64,000 bases of DNA from Occultella gossypii (GCF_019947135.1 NZ_JAGSHT010000010.1:1-64000); one strand, 5' to 3'; counted from the stretch's first letter, positions 48,352 to 57,174 are shown. Notes: generated by a model not told the origin, from the letters alone. Numbers and translations: made by a program.

Positions 48352-49356
48352 TCAGACCGGCAGGCCGAGGTAGAAGTCGAACGCCGCGTTGTCCTGCGCG
48401 GGTCCGCTCACGTGGAAGACCACCGCGGTGTCGTACCACCAGACGATGTCGAGGGTGGTGCCATCGGAGAAGTCCAGCCGGGTGCCGCTCTGGTCCTCCT
48501 CCCAGACGTAGGACTCGTAGATCTGCTCGCCAAGGGTCGCGGACAGCTCCGCCGCGTACGCGTCGGCTTCCGCCTCGGTCGCGAACGCGACTGCGGTCAT
48601 GGTGACGTCGCCCGGGTCACCCACGAACGTGCCCGTGTACGCCTCGGTGGCCGCGGCGGGCGCGGGGGTGATGCCGTCGGCGACGGACCAGCCGGCGTCG
48701 TCGATGGCCCACACGCCGCCGAGGTCGTCGCCCCCGGTGATGATCTCGACCCGTGAGGTGAGCTCGTCGTAGAGTTCGCCGCTCGGCTCGTCCGTCGGGT
48801 CGTCGGTCGGGTCGTCCGTCGGGTCGTCCGTCGGATCGTCGGTGGGCCCCTGCGATGTGGTGGTGCCGCCCGCGGTGGGGTCCTCGCCGCCACCGCCGCC
48901 GAAGAGCTGGATCGCGAAGAACACGATCGCGCCGAGCACCACGACACCGCCGATGACGGCCCCGATCACGACGCCGCGGTTGCTCTTGGTCGGCCCGCCG
49001 GGTCCGCCCGGTCCGTAGCCGGGCGTGCCGGGCTGGCCGTAGCCACCCTGCTGAGGCTGGCCATAGCCACCCTGCTGAGGCTGGCCATAGCCACCCTGCT
49101 GAGGCTGGCCGTAGCCACCCTGCTGAGGCATGGACGACTGTCCGTACCCACCCTGCTGCGGCTGGCCGTAGCCGCCCGTCGGAGGCATCGACGACTGCCC
49201 GTAACCCTGGCCGTACGCCTGGGCCGGATCCTGGCCGAACGACTGGGTGGGCTGGTCGGGTGACGGTTGGCCGAAGCCGTACTCCGGACCGTCGGAGGCT
49301 GCGCCCGGTTCGCCCTGGGGGCGGCCGTACGGGTCCTCGGGTGGGTTCTGGCTCAT
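48352..49356 (-). CDS. Repeat-rich single-pass membrane protein, function unknown
   Basis: Protein of 334 aa. Residues 1-115 are Gly/Tyr/Gln/Pro-rich with GGYGQPQQ octapeptide repeats. One transmembrane helix follows (GVVIGAVIGGVVVLGAIVFF), then a Gly/Thr/Asp linker containing PTDD repeats and a compact C-terminal domain of about 145 residues (TSRVEIITGGDDLGGVWAID to the C terminus). The layout suggests a disordered cytoplasmic N-terminal part and an extracellular C-terminal domain. Similar Gly-Tyr-rich N termini occur in actinobacterial DUF4190-type membrane proteins. No function can be assigned. Confidence 0.82.
   Translation of the reverse strand: MSQNPPEDPYGRPQGEPGAASDGPEYGFGQPSPDQPTQSFGQDPAQAYGQGYGQSSMPPTGGYGQPQQGGYGQSSMPQQGGYGQPQQGGYGQPQQGGYGQPQQGGYGQPGTPGYGPGGPGGPTKSNRGVVIGAVIGGVVVLGAIVFFAIQLFGGGGGEDPTAGGTTTSQGPTDDPTDDPTDDPTDDPTDEPSGELYDELTSRVEIITGGDDLGGVWAIDDAGWSVADGITPAPAAATEAYTGTFVGDPGDVTMTAVAFATEAEADAYAAELSATLGEQIYESYVWEEDQSGTRLDFSDGTTLDIVWWYDTAVVFHVSGPAQDNAAFDFYLGLPV
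48789..48845. repeat. 12-bp tandem repeat coding PTDD
   Basis: About five copies of a 12-bp unit (GTCGTCSGTCGG on the plus strand) encode Pro-Thr-Asp-Asp repeats in the extracellular linker of the membrane protein. The frame is maintained. Confidence 0.8.
49031..49126. repeat. 24-bp tandem repeat coding GGYGQPQQ
   Basis: Four 24-bp units start at 49031, 49055, 49079 and 49103. They differ only at one position (CCGTAG or CCATAG) and encode the GGYGQPQQ octapeptide. The near identity at DNA level points to recent expansion. Confidence 0.92.
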
Positions 49357-49632
49357 CTCGCCCTCCGCTTGGTATGTGTGTCGATCCCGGCGCCGTCGCT
49401 GGTGCGCTCGCCGGGCTTCCCCTGATCTGGCCCATGGTAGGCGCGCGGCGAGCCCGAGGAGGTACGCGTCCATGGGAAGAACTGCACCCCCGGCTCTGGG
49501 CCCTTGCTCGTCCCTCTCCCGGTGTGATCCTCGCCTCCCGCGCTGCCCCGACCCCGCGCCACGACGCCGGTGCGGCCCGGTTCGCGCGCTCGGGGCCGGG
49601 CCCGGGCGGCGTGGTCGCTCTGCAAATCCTGG

Positions 49633-49638
49633 TAGGCT
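49633..49638 (+). promoter_or_regulatory. Extended -10 promoter of tRNA-Arg
   Basis: TGGTAGGCT places a TAGGCT -10 hexamer at 49633-49638, 16 nt before the mature tRNA. No good -35 box is visible, which suits an extended -10 element. Confidence 0.4.
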
Positions 49639-49654
49639 CACGCAGCGTTGAAAC

Positions 49655-49727
49655 GCCCCTGTAGCTCAGTGGATAGAGCGTCTGCCTCCGGAGCAGAAGG
49701 TCGCTGGTTCGAATCCAGTCGGGGGCA
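49655..49727 (+). tRNA. tRNA-Arg (anticodon CCG)
   Basis: A 73-nt cloverleaf. Acceptor GCCCCTG pairs with CGGGGGC (one T-G pair) and the D arm is GCTC/GAGC. The anticodon stem TCTGC/GCAGA encloses the loop CTCCGGA with anticodon CCG, decoding CGG. The T arm is GCTGG-TTCGAAT-CCAGT and the discriminator base A. The CCA end is not encoded. It stands alone between the membrane protein gene and galM-like gene. Confidence 0.96.
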
Positions 49728-49788
49728 CGGAAGCGAAGCGACGTCCCCGAGTCCGACGGCGGCTCCAGTCGGGGCTCCTTCTCCGTCC

Positions 49789-49807
49789 CCGGGGCCATCG
49801 GCCCCGG
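49789..49807 (+). terminator. Hairpin terminator downstream of tRNA-Arg
   Basis: CCGGGGCC and GGCCCCGG form a perfect 8-bp stem with an ATC loop 61 bp after the tRNA. There is no T-tract. It precedes the galM-like promoter and could separate the two transcripts. Confidence 0.5.
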
Positions 49808-49838
49808 ACGGGCGGCACGTGCGCGAGGTTCGCGTCGC

Positions 49839-49844
49839 TAGGCT
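49839..49844 (+). promoter_or_regulatory. -10 box for a leaderless aldose epimerase transcript
   Basis: TAGGCT ends 6 nt before GTG 49851 and there is no ribosome-binding site between them, so transcription would begin at the start codon itself. A -35 box is not evident. Confidence 0.5.
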
Positions 49845-49850
49845 GGGTGG

Positions 49851-50765
49851 GTGACTTCCCTCTCCCCCACCGGCCAGCAGTTCGAGATCCGTGCCGGCGA
49901 TGCCGTCGCGATCATCACCGAGGTCGGTGCGAACCTCCGGCTCTTCCGCGTCGGCCAGCGAGACGTGGTGGTGCCCTATGGCGTCGACGAGTTGCCGCCC
50001 GCATCGAACGGCGCGGTGCTGGTGCCGTGGCCGAACCGGATCCGGGACGGCCGCTACACCTGGGACGGCCAGGAGCTGCAGCTGCCGCTGACCGAGCCGG
50101 AGCGGGGCACCGCCCTGCACGGGCTCGTCTGCTGGCAGCGGTGGACCGTGCTCGAGCACACCGCGGACGCCGTCGAGCTGCGCCTGGACCCCGCGGCCAC
50201 GCCCGGCTACCCGTTCCAGGTCAGCACGCGGATCCGCTACACGATCGGTACGGACGGCCTCGCGGTCACCGCGACCACCGCGAACATCGGCCCCGCTGCA
50301 GCCCCGTACGGGATCGGGTTCCACCCGTGGCTCTCCCCCGGTCCGGGCAGCCTGGACGACGCCGAGCTGCAGCTCGATGCGACGGCGTGGATCCCGACAG
50401 ATGAGCGACTGCTGCCCACGGGCGTGGCCGAGATCCCCGAGGATCTGGACTTCCGGGAGCCGCGACGGATGGGCCGGACCGCCCTCGACGACGCGTTCGT
50501 GGGTGCGCTCTACGACGACCGTGGCCTGTCCTGGCTGCGGCTGCGCGGCACCGACGGGCGCTTGGCGTCGGTGTGGATGGACGAGTCGCTACGGACCTGG
50601 CAGATGTGCACCGGTGACGAGGTGGCCGCCCCGCAGGCGCGGCGCACCGGCCTGGCTGCCGAGCCGATGACGTGTGTGGCGGACGCGTTCCGCAGCGGCG
50701 AGCGGCTGATCCGGCTGGAGCCGGGTGCCGACCACACGGTGCGCTGGGGCCTGCGGCTCGACTGA
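49851..50765 (+). CDS. Aldose 1-epimerase family protein (GalM-like)
   Basis: Beta-sandwich epimerase of 304 aa interconverting alpha and beta anomers of aldoses. Family features are PWPNRIRDGRYTWDG with the conserved Asn/Arg, TALHGLV with the substrate His, GFHPWLS with the catalytic His, and a C-terminal Glu in RLIRLEPGADH. The start GTG follows a TAGGCT box by 6 nt, pointing to leaderless translation. It belongs to the actinobacterial GalM-related group; the physiological sugar is not evident. It converges with the M23 peptidase gene. Confidence 0.9.
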   Translation: MTSLSPTGQQFEIRAGDAVAIITEVGANLRLFRVGQRDVVVPYGVDELPPASNGAVLVPWPNRIRDGRYTWDGQELQLPLTEPERGTALHGLVCWQRWTVLEHTADAVELRLDPAATPGYPFQVSTRIRYTIGTDGLAVTATTANIGPAAAPYGIGFHPWLSPGPGSLDDAELQLDATAWIPTDERLLPTGVAEIPEDLDFREPRRMGRTALDDAFVGALYDDRGLSWLRLRGTDGRLASVWMDESLRTWQMCTGDEVAAPQARRTGLAAEPMTCVADAFRSGERLIRLEPGADHTVRWGLRLD

Positions 50766-50911
50766 TATCGGCCGCCGCCACGCAGCACGTCCCGCCGCCG
50801 CGCAGGACCTCCCGCGCTCTGGCTGCCCGTCCGGCAGGCCGGTTCGGATCCCCGGGCTTGCTGGTCGGATCCGCGGGCGTGCTGGGGGCTGGCAAGCCCG
50901 GTGCGGAGTGC

Positions 50912-52279
50912 TCAGCCCTCGGAGCAGAGCGGGGTTTCGCTGGTGAGCGGGGCCGCGTCGTGGGTGGCCAGCCAGCTCTGCGGGTCGACCGTGGTGAGGG
51001 CCTCGTCGAGGTGGATCTCCAGGTGCAGGTGCGGGCCGGTGGAGTTCCCGTAGGACCCGACCGCGCCGATCACCTCACCGGCTGAGACCGCATCGCCGAC
51101 ATCGACGAACACGCCGTTCGGGTACATGTGGACGTACCAGGACCAGATCGGCTCGCCGTCGATCTCGTGCTGAACGATCACGAGCATCCCGGACCGGCCG
51201 TCCTTGCCGCCGCCGGCGTAGATGACCTCGCCGTCGGCGATGGAGTGGATCGGGGTTCCGGCTGCCGCGGCCAGGTCCACCCCGGTGTGTTCGGAGTAGC
51301 TGCCGTAGATCGGGTGGGAGCGGTAGCCGTAGCGCGACGTGATCGAGTAGGAGCCCGCCGTGATCGGCATGACCAGGTCGACCGGGGTCATGGTGGTCTC
51401 CGCGGCGACCACGCCGTTGGCCTCGAGGCCGGCCGTACCGCACGTGAGTTCGTCGCGGGACCCGTTGTCCCGGCTGGCCGCGGCGAGGGCGCGAGCGCGG
51501 GCCTCGGGGTCGGCCGCCAGGGCCTGGGTGCCATCGGCGGGGACGTAGGCCCCGCCCGCGAGGATGTCCAGCGCGCTGGTCGCGGCGAGGGTCTGGGTGG
51601 TCGCCTCAGCCGACGGCGAGTCCGGGAGCGCGGCGCCGGTGAGGGGCACGACGGTCGTCGCGACGCCGAGCGCGGCCAGGACGGCGAGCCTGGGCACCCA
51701 CCGGTGCACCCTGGGCTGCTCGGTCGTCGGCTTGCGGCCGGCCGGTCGGTTCTCGGCCGCCGGGCGTCGCCCGACCGGGCGGAGCCGTGACCGCGCCGCG
51801 GTGTGGGTGGCGGTGGTCTCGGCGTCCGAAGGATCGGCGACGGCGGCAGCGACCTGGTCGTCTGTGGTGCGGTCGTCTGTGGTGCGGTCGTCTGTGGCCC
51901 GGTCTTCGGGGGTCTCGTCGTCCGCGGTCTCGTCGTCCGCGGCCAGGTCCTCCGCGGCCTCGTCGTCCGCCGGCCGGTCGTCGGCGGCGTCGTCGCCCGA
52001 GGCGTCGGTGCCCAGGTCCTCGACGTCCGGGACCGCAACGGCCTCGTGGGCGTCCTGCTCCTCGGCGCCCTCGGCGACGGCGGCCGCGATCTCGGGCTCG
52101 ACCGGCTCGTCGGTCGGTTCGACCGCCTCTGCCTGCGCCTGGGACGCCGCGTACTCCGCGGCGCGGGCGGCGGCCTCGGCGGCACGCTCCCGTTCGCGGA
52201 TCTGCCGGCGGGTCAGGGACGTGACAGTGGCCTCAGGGGTCGCGAGATCGTCAGCGGTCAGATCACGCTGAGAACTCAC
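50912..52279 (-). CDS. M23-family peptidoglycan endopeptidase with long acidic N-terminal region
   Basis: Protein of 455 aa. The C-terminal LytM/M23 domain (about residues 310-445) has Zn ligands in HTGVDLAAAAGTP and HLHLEIH. A single membrane segment (RLAVLAALGVATTVVPLTGA, near residue 195) separates it from an N-terminal region of about 190 residues rich in Asp, Ala and Glu with TTDDR repeats, which would be cytoplasmic. The topology suggests a membrane-anchored or secreted cell-wall hydrolase acting outside. GTG 52279 has GGAGG 4 nt upstream; an in-frame ATG 23 codons earlier lacks one. Confidence 0.88.
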   Translation of the reverse strand: MSSQRDLTADDLATPEATVTSLTRRQIRERERAAEAAARAAEYAASQAQAEAVEPTDEPVEPEIAAAVAEGAEEQDAHEAVAVPDVEDLGTDASGDDAADDRPADDEAAEDLAADDETADDETPEDRATDDRTTDDRTTDDQVAAAVADPSDAETTATHTAARSRLRPVGRRPAAENRPAGRKPTTEQPRVHRWVPRLAVLAALGVATTVVPLTGAALPDSPSAEATTQTLAATSALDILAGGAYVPADGTQALAADPEARARALAAASRDNGSRDELTCGTAGLEANGVVAAETTMTPVDLVMPITAGSYSITSRYGYRSHPIYGSYSEHTGVDLAAAAGTPIHSIADGEVIYAGGGKDGRSGMLVIVQHEIDGEPIWSWYVHMYPNGVFVDVGDAVSAGEVIGAVGSYGNSTGPHLHLEIHLDEALTTVDPQSWLATHDAAPLTSETPLCSEG

Positions 52280-52514
52280 ACGGCCTCCGGGGGAAAGGTG
52301 TTGGACACAGGTAGAACGAGGGACTGCACTGCTGGGATTCACGATCACGAGCGGTAGGGGGCCCGCCAGGACCGGATCACGAAACCATAACGGATGGTCC
52401 TTGAATCGGTCCAGATCCTGTGAGCGAACCCACGCGACGTGCCGGGGTACCTTAGGCAGGCTCGGCCGTCGGGATCAAACCGATCGGGCCACAGCGCGCC
52501 GGCGGGTGTGTCGA

Positions 52515-53624
52515 TCACCGCTGCTGGGCCCGCTGCATCGAGTCCCGGACCTCGCCCACCAGTTCCTCGAGGATGTCCTCCAGGAACACCACCCCGATCC
52601 GCTCCGGCGCCGCCTCGCCGTTGGTCCCGACACCCGGAGCGAGCATCTCCCCGGCGCCGATCCCGGCTTCCGGTGCGGCACTGATCGCGGCCAGGTGGGC
52701 ACCGGTGCGCTGCATCGCGGCGAGCACGTCCTCGATCTCGTCCTCGGTGGCGGCCATGGCCATCGGCCGCACCCGCCAGTCCGGCACCGGGGCCTGGCGC
52801 AGGGCGCCGGTGTCGGCGTACAGGACGTCCTTGACGTGCAGGTAGCCGGTGATCGCCGTGCCCTGCGTGACCGGGAACCGGGAGTACCCGGTCTTGGCGA
52901 CCGCGTGCTCCACGTCCTCCGGCGTGCACCCCAGGGGCAGGGTGACCAGCTTCTCCACGGCCACCATCACGGTGCCGGCGGTGGCCTCGGAGAACTCGAT
53001 GGCGCCGGTGAGCAGGCCGAGCTCGTCGTCCAGCAACCCCTCGGCCTGGGACCGCTCCACGATCGCGGCGACCTCCTCGGCGGTGAAGGTGGACGTGACC
53101 TCGTCCTTGGGTTCTACGCCGCCGAGTCGCAGGATCGCGTTGGCCAGCCAGTTCAGGAACCGGATCACCGGGGAGAGCACCCGGGAGATCCACACCAGCG
53201 GCGGGGCGAACCACAGCACCGCGCGCTCCGGAGCGGACACGGCCAGGTTCTTCGGAACCATCTCGCCCAGGACCACGTGCAGGTAGACCACGATCGCGAG
53301 CGCGACCACGAAGCCGACCACATGGCTGGCCTGGGCGGGCAGGCCCACGGCGATCAGGGGACCTTCGACCAGGTGCGCGATGGCCGGCTCGGCGACGGCC
53401 CCGATCCCGGTGGAGCAGATCGTGATGCCCAGCTGGGCGCACGCGAGCATGAGCGAGACGTTCTCGATGGCCCACAGCGCCGTGCGGGCGGCCCGGGAGC
53501 CGGACTCCGCGATCGGTTCGATCTGGGATCGGCGCGCGGACATGATCGCGAACTCGGCGCCCACGAAGAACGCGTTCGCAGCGAGCAGCACGAGCGCCAG
53601 GATGAGCGCGGTCGAGGAACTCAT
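52515..53624 (-). CDS. CNNM/CorC-family membrane protein (DUF21 + CBS), shorter paralogue
   Basis: Protein of 369 aa. An N-terminal DUF21 domain of four helices starts LILALVLLAANAFFVGAEFA, and a CBS pair (about 200-330) reads TVMVAVEKLVTLPLG and FPVTQGTAITGYLHVKD. It ends in a VVFLEDILEELVGEVRD segment and lacks a clear C-terminal CorC/HlyC domain. These proteins, once called TlyC-like hemolysins, are linked to Mg or Co transport. Downstream partner of the longer paralogue, with a 4-nt overlap. The 235-bp region after it holds the M23 gene promoter. Confidence 0.9.
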   Translation of the reverse strand: MSSSTALILALVLLAANAFFVGAEFAIMSARRSQIEPIAESGSRAARTALWAIENVSLMLACAQLGITICSTGIGAVAEPAIAHLVEGPLIAVGLPAQASHVVGFVVALAIVVYLHVVLGEMVPKNLAVSAPERAVLWFAPPLVWISRVLSPVIRFLNWLANAILRLGGVEPKDEVTSTFTAEEVAAIVERSQAEGLLDDELGLLTGAIEFSEATAGTVMVAVEKLVTLPLGCTPEDVEHAVAKTGYSRFPVTQGTAITGYLHVKDVLYADTGALRQAPVPDWRVRPMAMAATEDEIEDVLAAMQRTGAHLAAISAAPEAGIGAGEMLAPGVGTNGEAAPERIGVVFLEDILEELVGEVRDSMQRAQQR

Positions 53625-54940
53625 CGGTCCTCGCTCGCGGCAGCGGGTTCGGCCGCGCGCACCTGGATCGTGTCCACCCGCCGGGAGTCCATGGTCTGCA
53701 CCCGCAGCGTCACGCCGGGCACCTCGACCTCATCGCCCACGGCGGGCAGGCGCCCGAGCGCGGTCATCACCAGGCCGCCCAGCGTCTCGTAGGGGGCCTC
53801 GTCCGGGACCACCAGCCCGGTCTGTTGGTACAGCTCGTCGGGTCGTAGGCTGCCCGGCACGATCCAGGTGCGGGCCGGACCGGGCCGCACCACCCGCCGT
53901 CGACGGTCGTGCTCATCGGCCACCTCGCCGACCAGTTCCTCGACGACGTCCTCGAGGGTGACCACCCCGGACGTGCCCCCGTACTCGTCGACGACCACCG
54001 CCATCTGCAGACCGTCACGCAGCTCGACCAGGAGCGGTCCGAGCCGGATGGTCTCCGGGACCTGCGGCGCCTCATCCATCAGCGCGCCGACGGGCACCTC
54101 CCCGCGGCGTTCGTACGGAACCGCGATCGCTCGGCGCAGCTGGACGATGCCGACCACCTCGTCCGGTGAGGCGTCGATGACCGGGAACCGGGAGTGCCCG
54201 GTCGACCTGGCCAGTGCGAGCAGGTCCGTGGCGCTGGTGTCCCGGTCCACCGAGTGCATCCGCATCCGGTCCGTCATCACGTCGACTGCGGTGAGCCGGC
54301 CCAGGCCGATCGACCGGGTGAGCAGGGTGGCGGTGGACATCTCGAGCGTGCCGGCCTTCGCGGAGTGCCGCACCAGCGCAGCCAGCTCGGTGGCGGAGCG
54401 TCCCCCGCTGAGTTCCTCGCGGGGCTCCACCCCGAACATCCGCAGCACCCGGTTCGCCGACCCGTTCAGCACCGTGATCATCGGCCGCAGCGCGGTCGTG
54501 AACGCGTGCTGGAACGGGATGACCGTCTTGGCCACCTTCATCGGGTCCGAGATCGCCCAGTTCTTCGGGACCAGCTCACCGAAGATCATCGAGAACGTGT
54601 TCACGACCACCAGACTGACGACGACCGCCACGGCTGTCGCGATCGCCGTCGTCAGGCCGGTGCGCCCCAGCGGCACGGCGACCAGGTTCGCGACGGCGGC
54701 CTGCATCGTGTAGCCGAGCAGCACGGTGGTCACGGTGATCCCGACCTGCGCCCCGGAGAGCTCCGTGGACAGGTGGCGCAGGGCCCGTGCAAGCAGCCCC
54801 GCGCGCTTGTCCCCGGCGGCGCTGCGCCGGTCCACTCCGGCCGGGTCGAGCGCGACGAGCGCGAACTCCGCGGAGACGAACAGTGCCGTCCCTGCGGTCA
54901 GCACCACCCCGAGCAGCACCAGCAACCAGTCGGCGATCAT
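53621..54940 (-). CDS. CNNM/CorC-family membrane protein (DUF21 + CBS + CorC_HlyC)
   Basis: Protein of 439 aa. A DUF21 membrane domain (WLLVLLGVVLTAGTALFVSAEFA) precedes CBS repeats (DVMTDRMRMHSVD; FPVIDASPDEVVGIVQLR), VTLEDVVEELVGEVADEHD and a C-terminal CorC_HlyC domain (VPGSLRPDELYQQTGLVVPD). It probably acts as, or regulates, a divalent cation exporter. The two adjacent paralogues likely function as a heteromeric pair. The ATG at 54940 lacks a strong ribosome-binding site. Confidence 0.9.
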   Translation of the reverse strand: MIADWLLVLLGVVLTAGTALFVSAEFALVALDPAGVDRRSAAGDKRAGLLARALRHLSTELSGAQVGITVTTVLLGYTMQAAVANLVAVPLGRTGLTTAIATAVAVVVSLVVVNTFSMIFGELVPKNWAISDPMKVAKTVIPFQHAFTTALRPMITVLNGSANRVLRMFGVEPREELSGGRSATELAALVRHSAKAGTLEMSTATLLTRSIGLGRLTAVDVMTDRMRMHSVDRDTSATDLLALARSTGHSRFPVIDASPDEVVGIVQLRRAIAVPYERRGEVPVGALMDEAPQVPETIRLGPLLVELRDGLQMAVVVDEYGGTSGVVTLEDVVEELVGEVADEHDRRRRVVRPGPARTWIVPGSLRPDELYQQTGLVVPDEAPYETLGGLVMTALGRLPAVGDEVEVPGVTLRVQTMDSRRVDTIQVRAAEPAAASEDR

Positions 54941-55052
54941 CGGATGAGACCGAGGGCCCTTCGACGGGTGGCGGCGGGATGGCCAGACATAGTGGAGCCA
55001 GAGTAGCGCCCACCTCCCTGACCCCGAGGCTCGCGTGTGCCAGAGTTTGCCC

Positions 55053-55778
55053 ATGTCGACCGCGCAGCCGAACACCTCAGTGCTCATCGTCGAGGACGAA
55101 CCGGAGATCGCCGCCCAGATCGCCCGCCGGCTCCAGGCCGAGGGCTGGACGCCGCACATCGCCGGCGACGGACCGTCCGGGGTGGAGGCGGCCGCCACGG
55201 TGCGTCCGGACCTGATCGTGCTGGATGTGATGCTGCCCGGGATCGACGGCCTCGAGGTGTGCCGCCGGATCCAGGCCGAGCAGGCCACCAACGGGCGACC
55301 GCCCACGCCGATCCTGATGCTGACCGCCCGCGACGACGAGACCGACATGCTCGTCGGGCTGGGCGTCGGCGCCGACGACTACATGACGAAGCCGTTCTCG
55401 ATGCGGGAGCTGCTGGCCCGCCTGAAGGTGCTCCTGCGCCGGGTGGAGCGGTCCCGGCAAGCGCCGGCGACCGCGTCCGGCGAGCCGCCGATGGTGCTCG
55501 GCGACCTGATCATCGACCGGGCGGCGCGCCGGGTGAACCGGTCCGGCGAGGAGGCGCACCTGACCCCGACGGAGTTCGACCTGCTCGTCTGCCTGGCGCA
55601 GAGCCCTCGGACGGTGCTCTCCCGCGAGCGCCTGCTCGCCGAGGTCTGGGACTGGGCGGACGCGTCCGGCACCCGCACCGTGGACTCGCACGTGAAGGCA
55701 CTCCGGCGCAAGCTCGGCTCGGACCTGATCCGCACCGTCCACGGGGTCGGGTACGCCCTCGAGCCCACGGCCAGCTGA
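55053..55778 (+). CDS. Two-component response regulator, OmpR/PhoB family
   Basis: Protein of 241 aa. The receiver domain has the phosphorylation site D58 in LIVLDVMLPG, acidic residues E14-D15 and the conserved Lys in YMTKPFS. The C-terminal winged-helix DNA-binding domain shows LTPTEFDLLVCLAQSP and VDSHVKALRRKLG. A 42-bp gap separates it from the histidine kinase. The target regulon is unknown. Divergent from the CNNM pair, which could be controlled by it. Confidence 0.95.
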   Translation: MSTAQPNTSVLIVEDEPEIAAQIARRLQAEGWTPHIAGDGPSGVEAAATVRPDLIVLDVMLPGIDGLEVCRRIQAEQATNGRPPTPILMLTARDDETDMLVGLGVGADDYMTKPFSMRELLARLKVLLRRVERSRQAPATASGEPPMVLGDLIIDRAARRVNRSGEEAHLTPTEFDLLVCLAQSPRTVLSRERLLAEVWDWADASGTRTVDSHVKALRRKLGSDLIRTVHGVGYALEPTAS

Positions 55779-55820
55779 CCACGCAGCCGATCCCGGCGCC
55801 ACCGCGATGAAGCCGCATCC

Positions 55821-56966
55821 ATGAGCACCCCGCACGTCCGGCACGCCCGCTCCACCGAGTTGAGTTGGTGGCGTCGGACCCTGGCCCTGGTGGGTGACCT
55901 GCGCCCGCTGGACCCGATGCGCTCGATCAAGATGAAGCTGATCGTGATCATCGCGGCCACGGTCGCCATGTACACGCTCGTCACGTGGGCCGGGATCCGG
56001 TTCGGCTTCGGGGTCCTGAACACGTTCCCGTTCGCGCTCGGAGCATCGCTGATCCTCACCCAGATCCTCGCCCGGGGGATGACCCGGCCGCTGCGGGAGA
56101 TGACCGCCGCCGCCCGTTCGATGGCACGCGGCGACTACTCCACGCGGGTCCACACGAACAGTCAGGACGAGGTCGGCGAGCTCGCGGCCGCGTTCAACTC
56201 GATGGCCCAGGACCTGGACACCCTGGACGCCCAGCGCCGGGAGATGGTGGCCAATGTCTCGCACGAACTGCGTACCCCGGTGGCCGCGCTGCGCGCGCAA
56301 CTGGAGAACATGGCCGACGGCGTGGTGGAACCGGACCCGGACGCCCTCGAGGGCGCGCTCACGCAGATCGAGCGGCTCTCCCGGCTGATCACCTACCTGT
56401 TGGACCTGTCCCGGCTGGAGGCCGGTGCGGCCAGCCTGGCGCTCACCGAGTTCGAGGTGCAGGAGTTCCTCGACGATGTCGCCACCCAGGCGCGGCACGC
56501 GGCCGCCGGCTTCGGGCGGGACCTGCGCTGGGAGGTGTCGACGCTGCCACCGGACCTGCACCTGACGGCCGACGAGGAACGACTGCGGCAGGTCATCTCC
56601 AACCTGCTCGGCAACGCGTCCCGGCACTCCCCCCGCGGCGGCACCGTCTCGCTGCGGGGCCGGTACTCGGCCACGACCGACGAGGTCGTGATCGAGGTGC
56701 TGGACGAGGGCCAGGGGATCCCGGTCTCGGACCGGGAGAAGGTCTTCGAGCGGTTCGAGCGCGGCAACGCGCCGGCGCAGCGGGGCGGGCTGTCCACCGG
56801 CGGCACCGGCCTGGGGCTCGCCATCGCCCGCTGGGCTGTGAGCCTGCACGGCGGCATGATCGCGGTGGCCGACCCGCCGGGCGGCACCGGCGCCATGCTG
56901 CGGGTGACGCTGCCGGCTCGCGGGCCGGCCGAGGGCCGCGCCCATCCCGCCACGCCGGGCACCTGA
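55821..56966 (+). CDS. Sensor histidine kinase
   Basis: Protein of 381 aa with two transmembrane helices (about 38-58 and 68-86) and almost no extracellular loop between them, then a HAMP domain (about 87-135). Phospho-acceptor H148 lies in NVSHELRTPVAALRAQ. The catalytic domain has NLLGNASRHSP (N box), DEGQGIP (G1), FERFERG (F box) and GGTGLGLAIARW (G2). The minimal periplasmic part suggests an intramembrane-sensing kinase. Operon partner of the preceding response regulator. Confidence 0.94.
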   Translation: MSTPHVRHARSTELSWWRRTLALVGDLRPLDPMRSIKMKLIVIIAATVAMYTLVTWAGIRFGFGVLNTFPFALGASLILTQILARGMTRPLREMTAAARSMARGDYSTRVHTNSQDEVGELAAAFNSMAQDLDTLDAQRREMVANVSHELRTPVAALRAQLENMADGVVEPDPDALEGALTQIERLSRLITYLLDLSRLEAGAASLALTEFEVQEFLDDVATQARHAAAGFGRDLRWEVSTLPPDLHLTADEERLRQVISNLLGNASRHSPRGGTVSLRGRYSATTDEVVIEVLDEGQGIPVSDREKVFERFERGNAPAQRGGLSTGGTGLGLAIARWAVSLHGGMIAVADPPGGTGAMLRVTLPARGPAEGRAHPATPGT

Positions 56967-57168
56967 GCGCGCCCTCGGTGCGGGTCTCCACGCCGAGCAC
57001 CTCAGGCGGCCGAACCCGGCACGCCCACAGGCAGTCCACAGCAACCGCGGCGGCGGAGAAGACGAAACGTTGACCAGCGTTTGAATGACCGTCGTCGGGT
57101 CGGGTCCGCCGCATCACATTTTGGCGTGGCAGGCGTGCTCCGGTGAGGTTTCCGTGTTGTTCGTCACC

Positions 57169-57174
57169 TAGGCT
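57169..57174 (+). promoter_or_regulatory. Possible -10 box of kgd
   Basis: TAGGCT occurs 52 nt before the GTG of kgd in a 260-bp intergenic region. A -35 box at standard spacing is not convincing. The hexamer matches those near tRNA-Arg and the aldose epimerase gene. Confidence 0.33.

Noticed and set aside
52280-52514. Possible c-di-AMP (ydaO-type) riboswitch upstream of the M23 peptidase gene
   Set aside because: Actinobacterial cell-wall hydrolases often have one, but I could not find the conserved pseudo-symmetric core or its closing helices on the minus strand.
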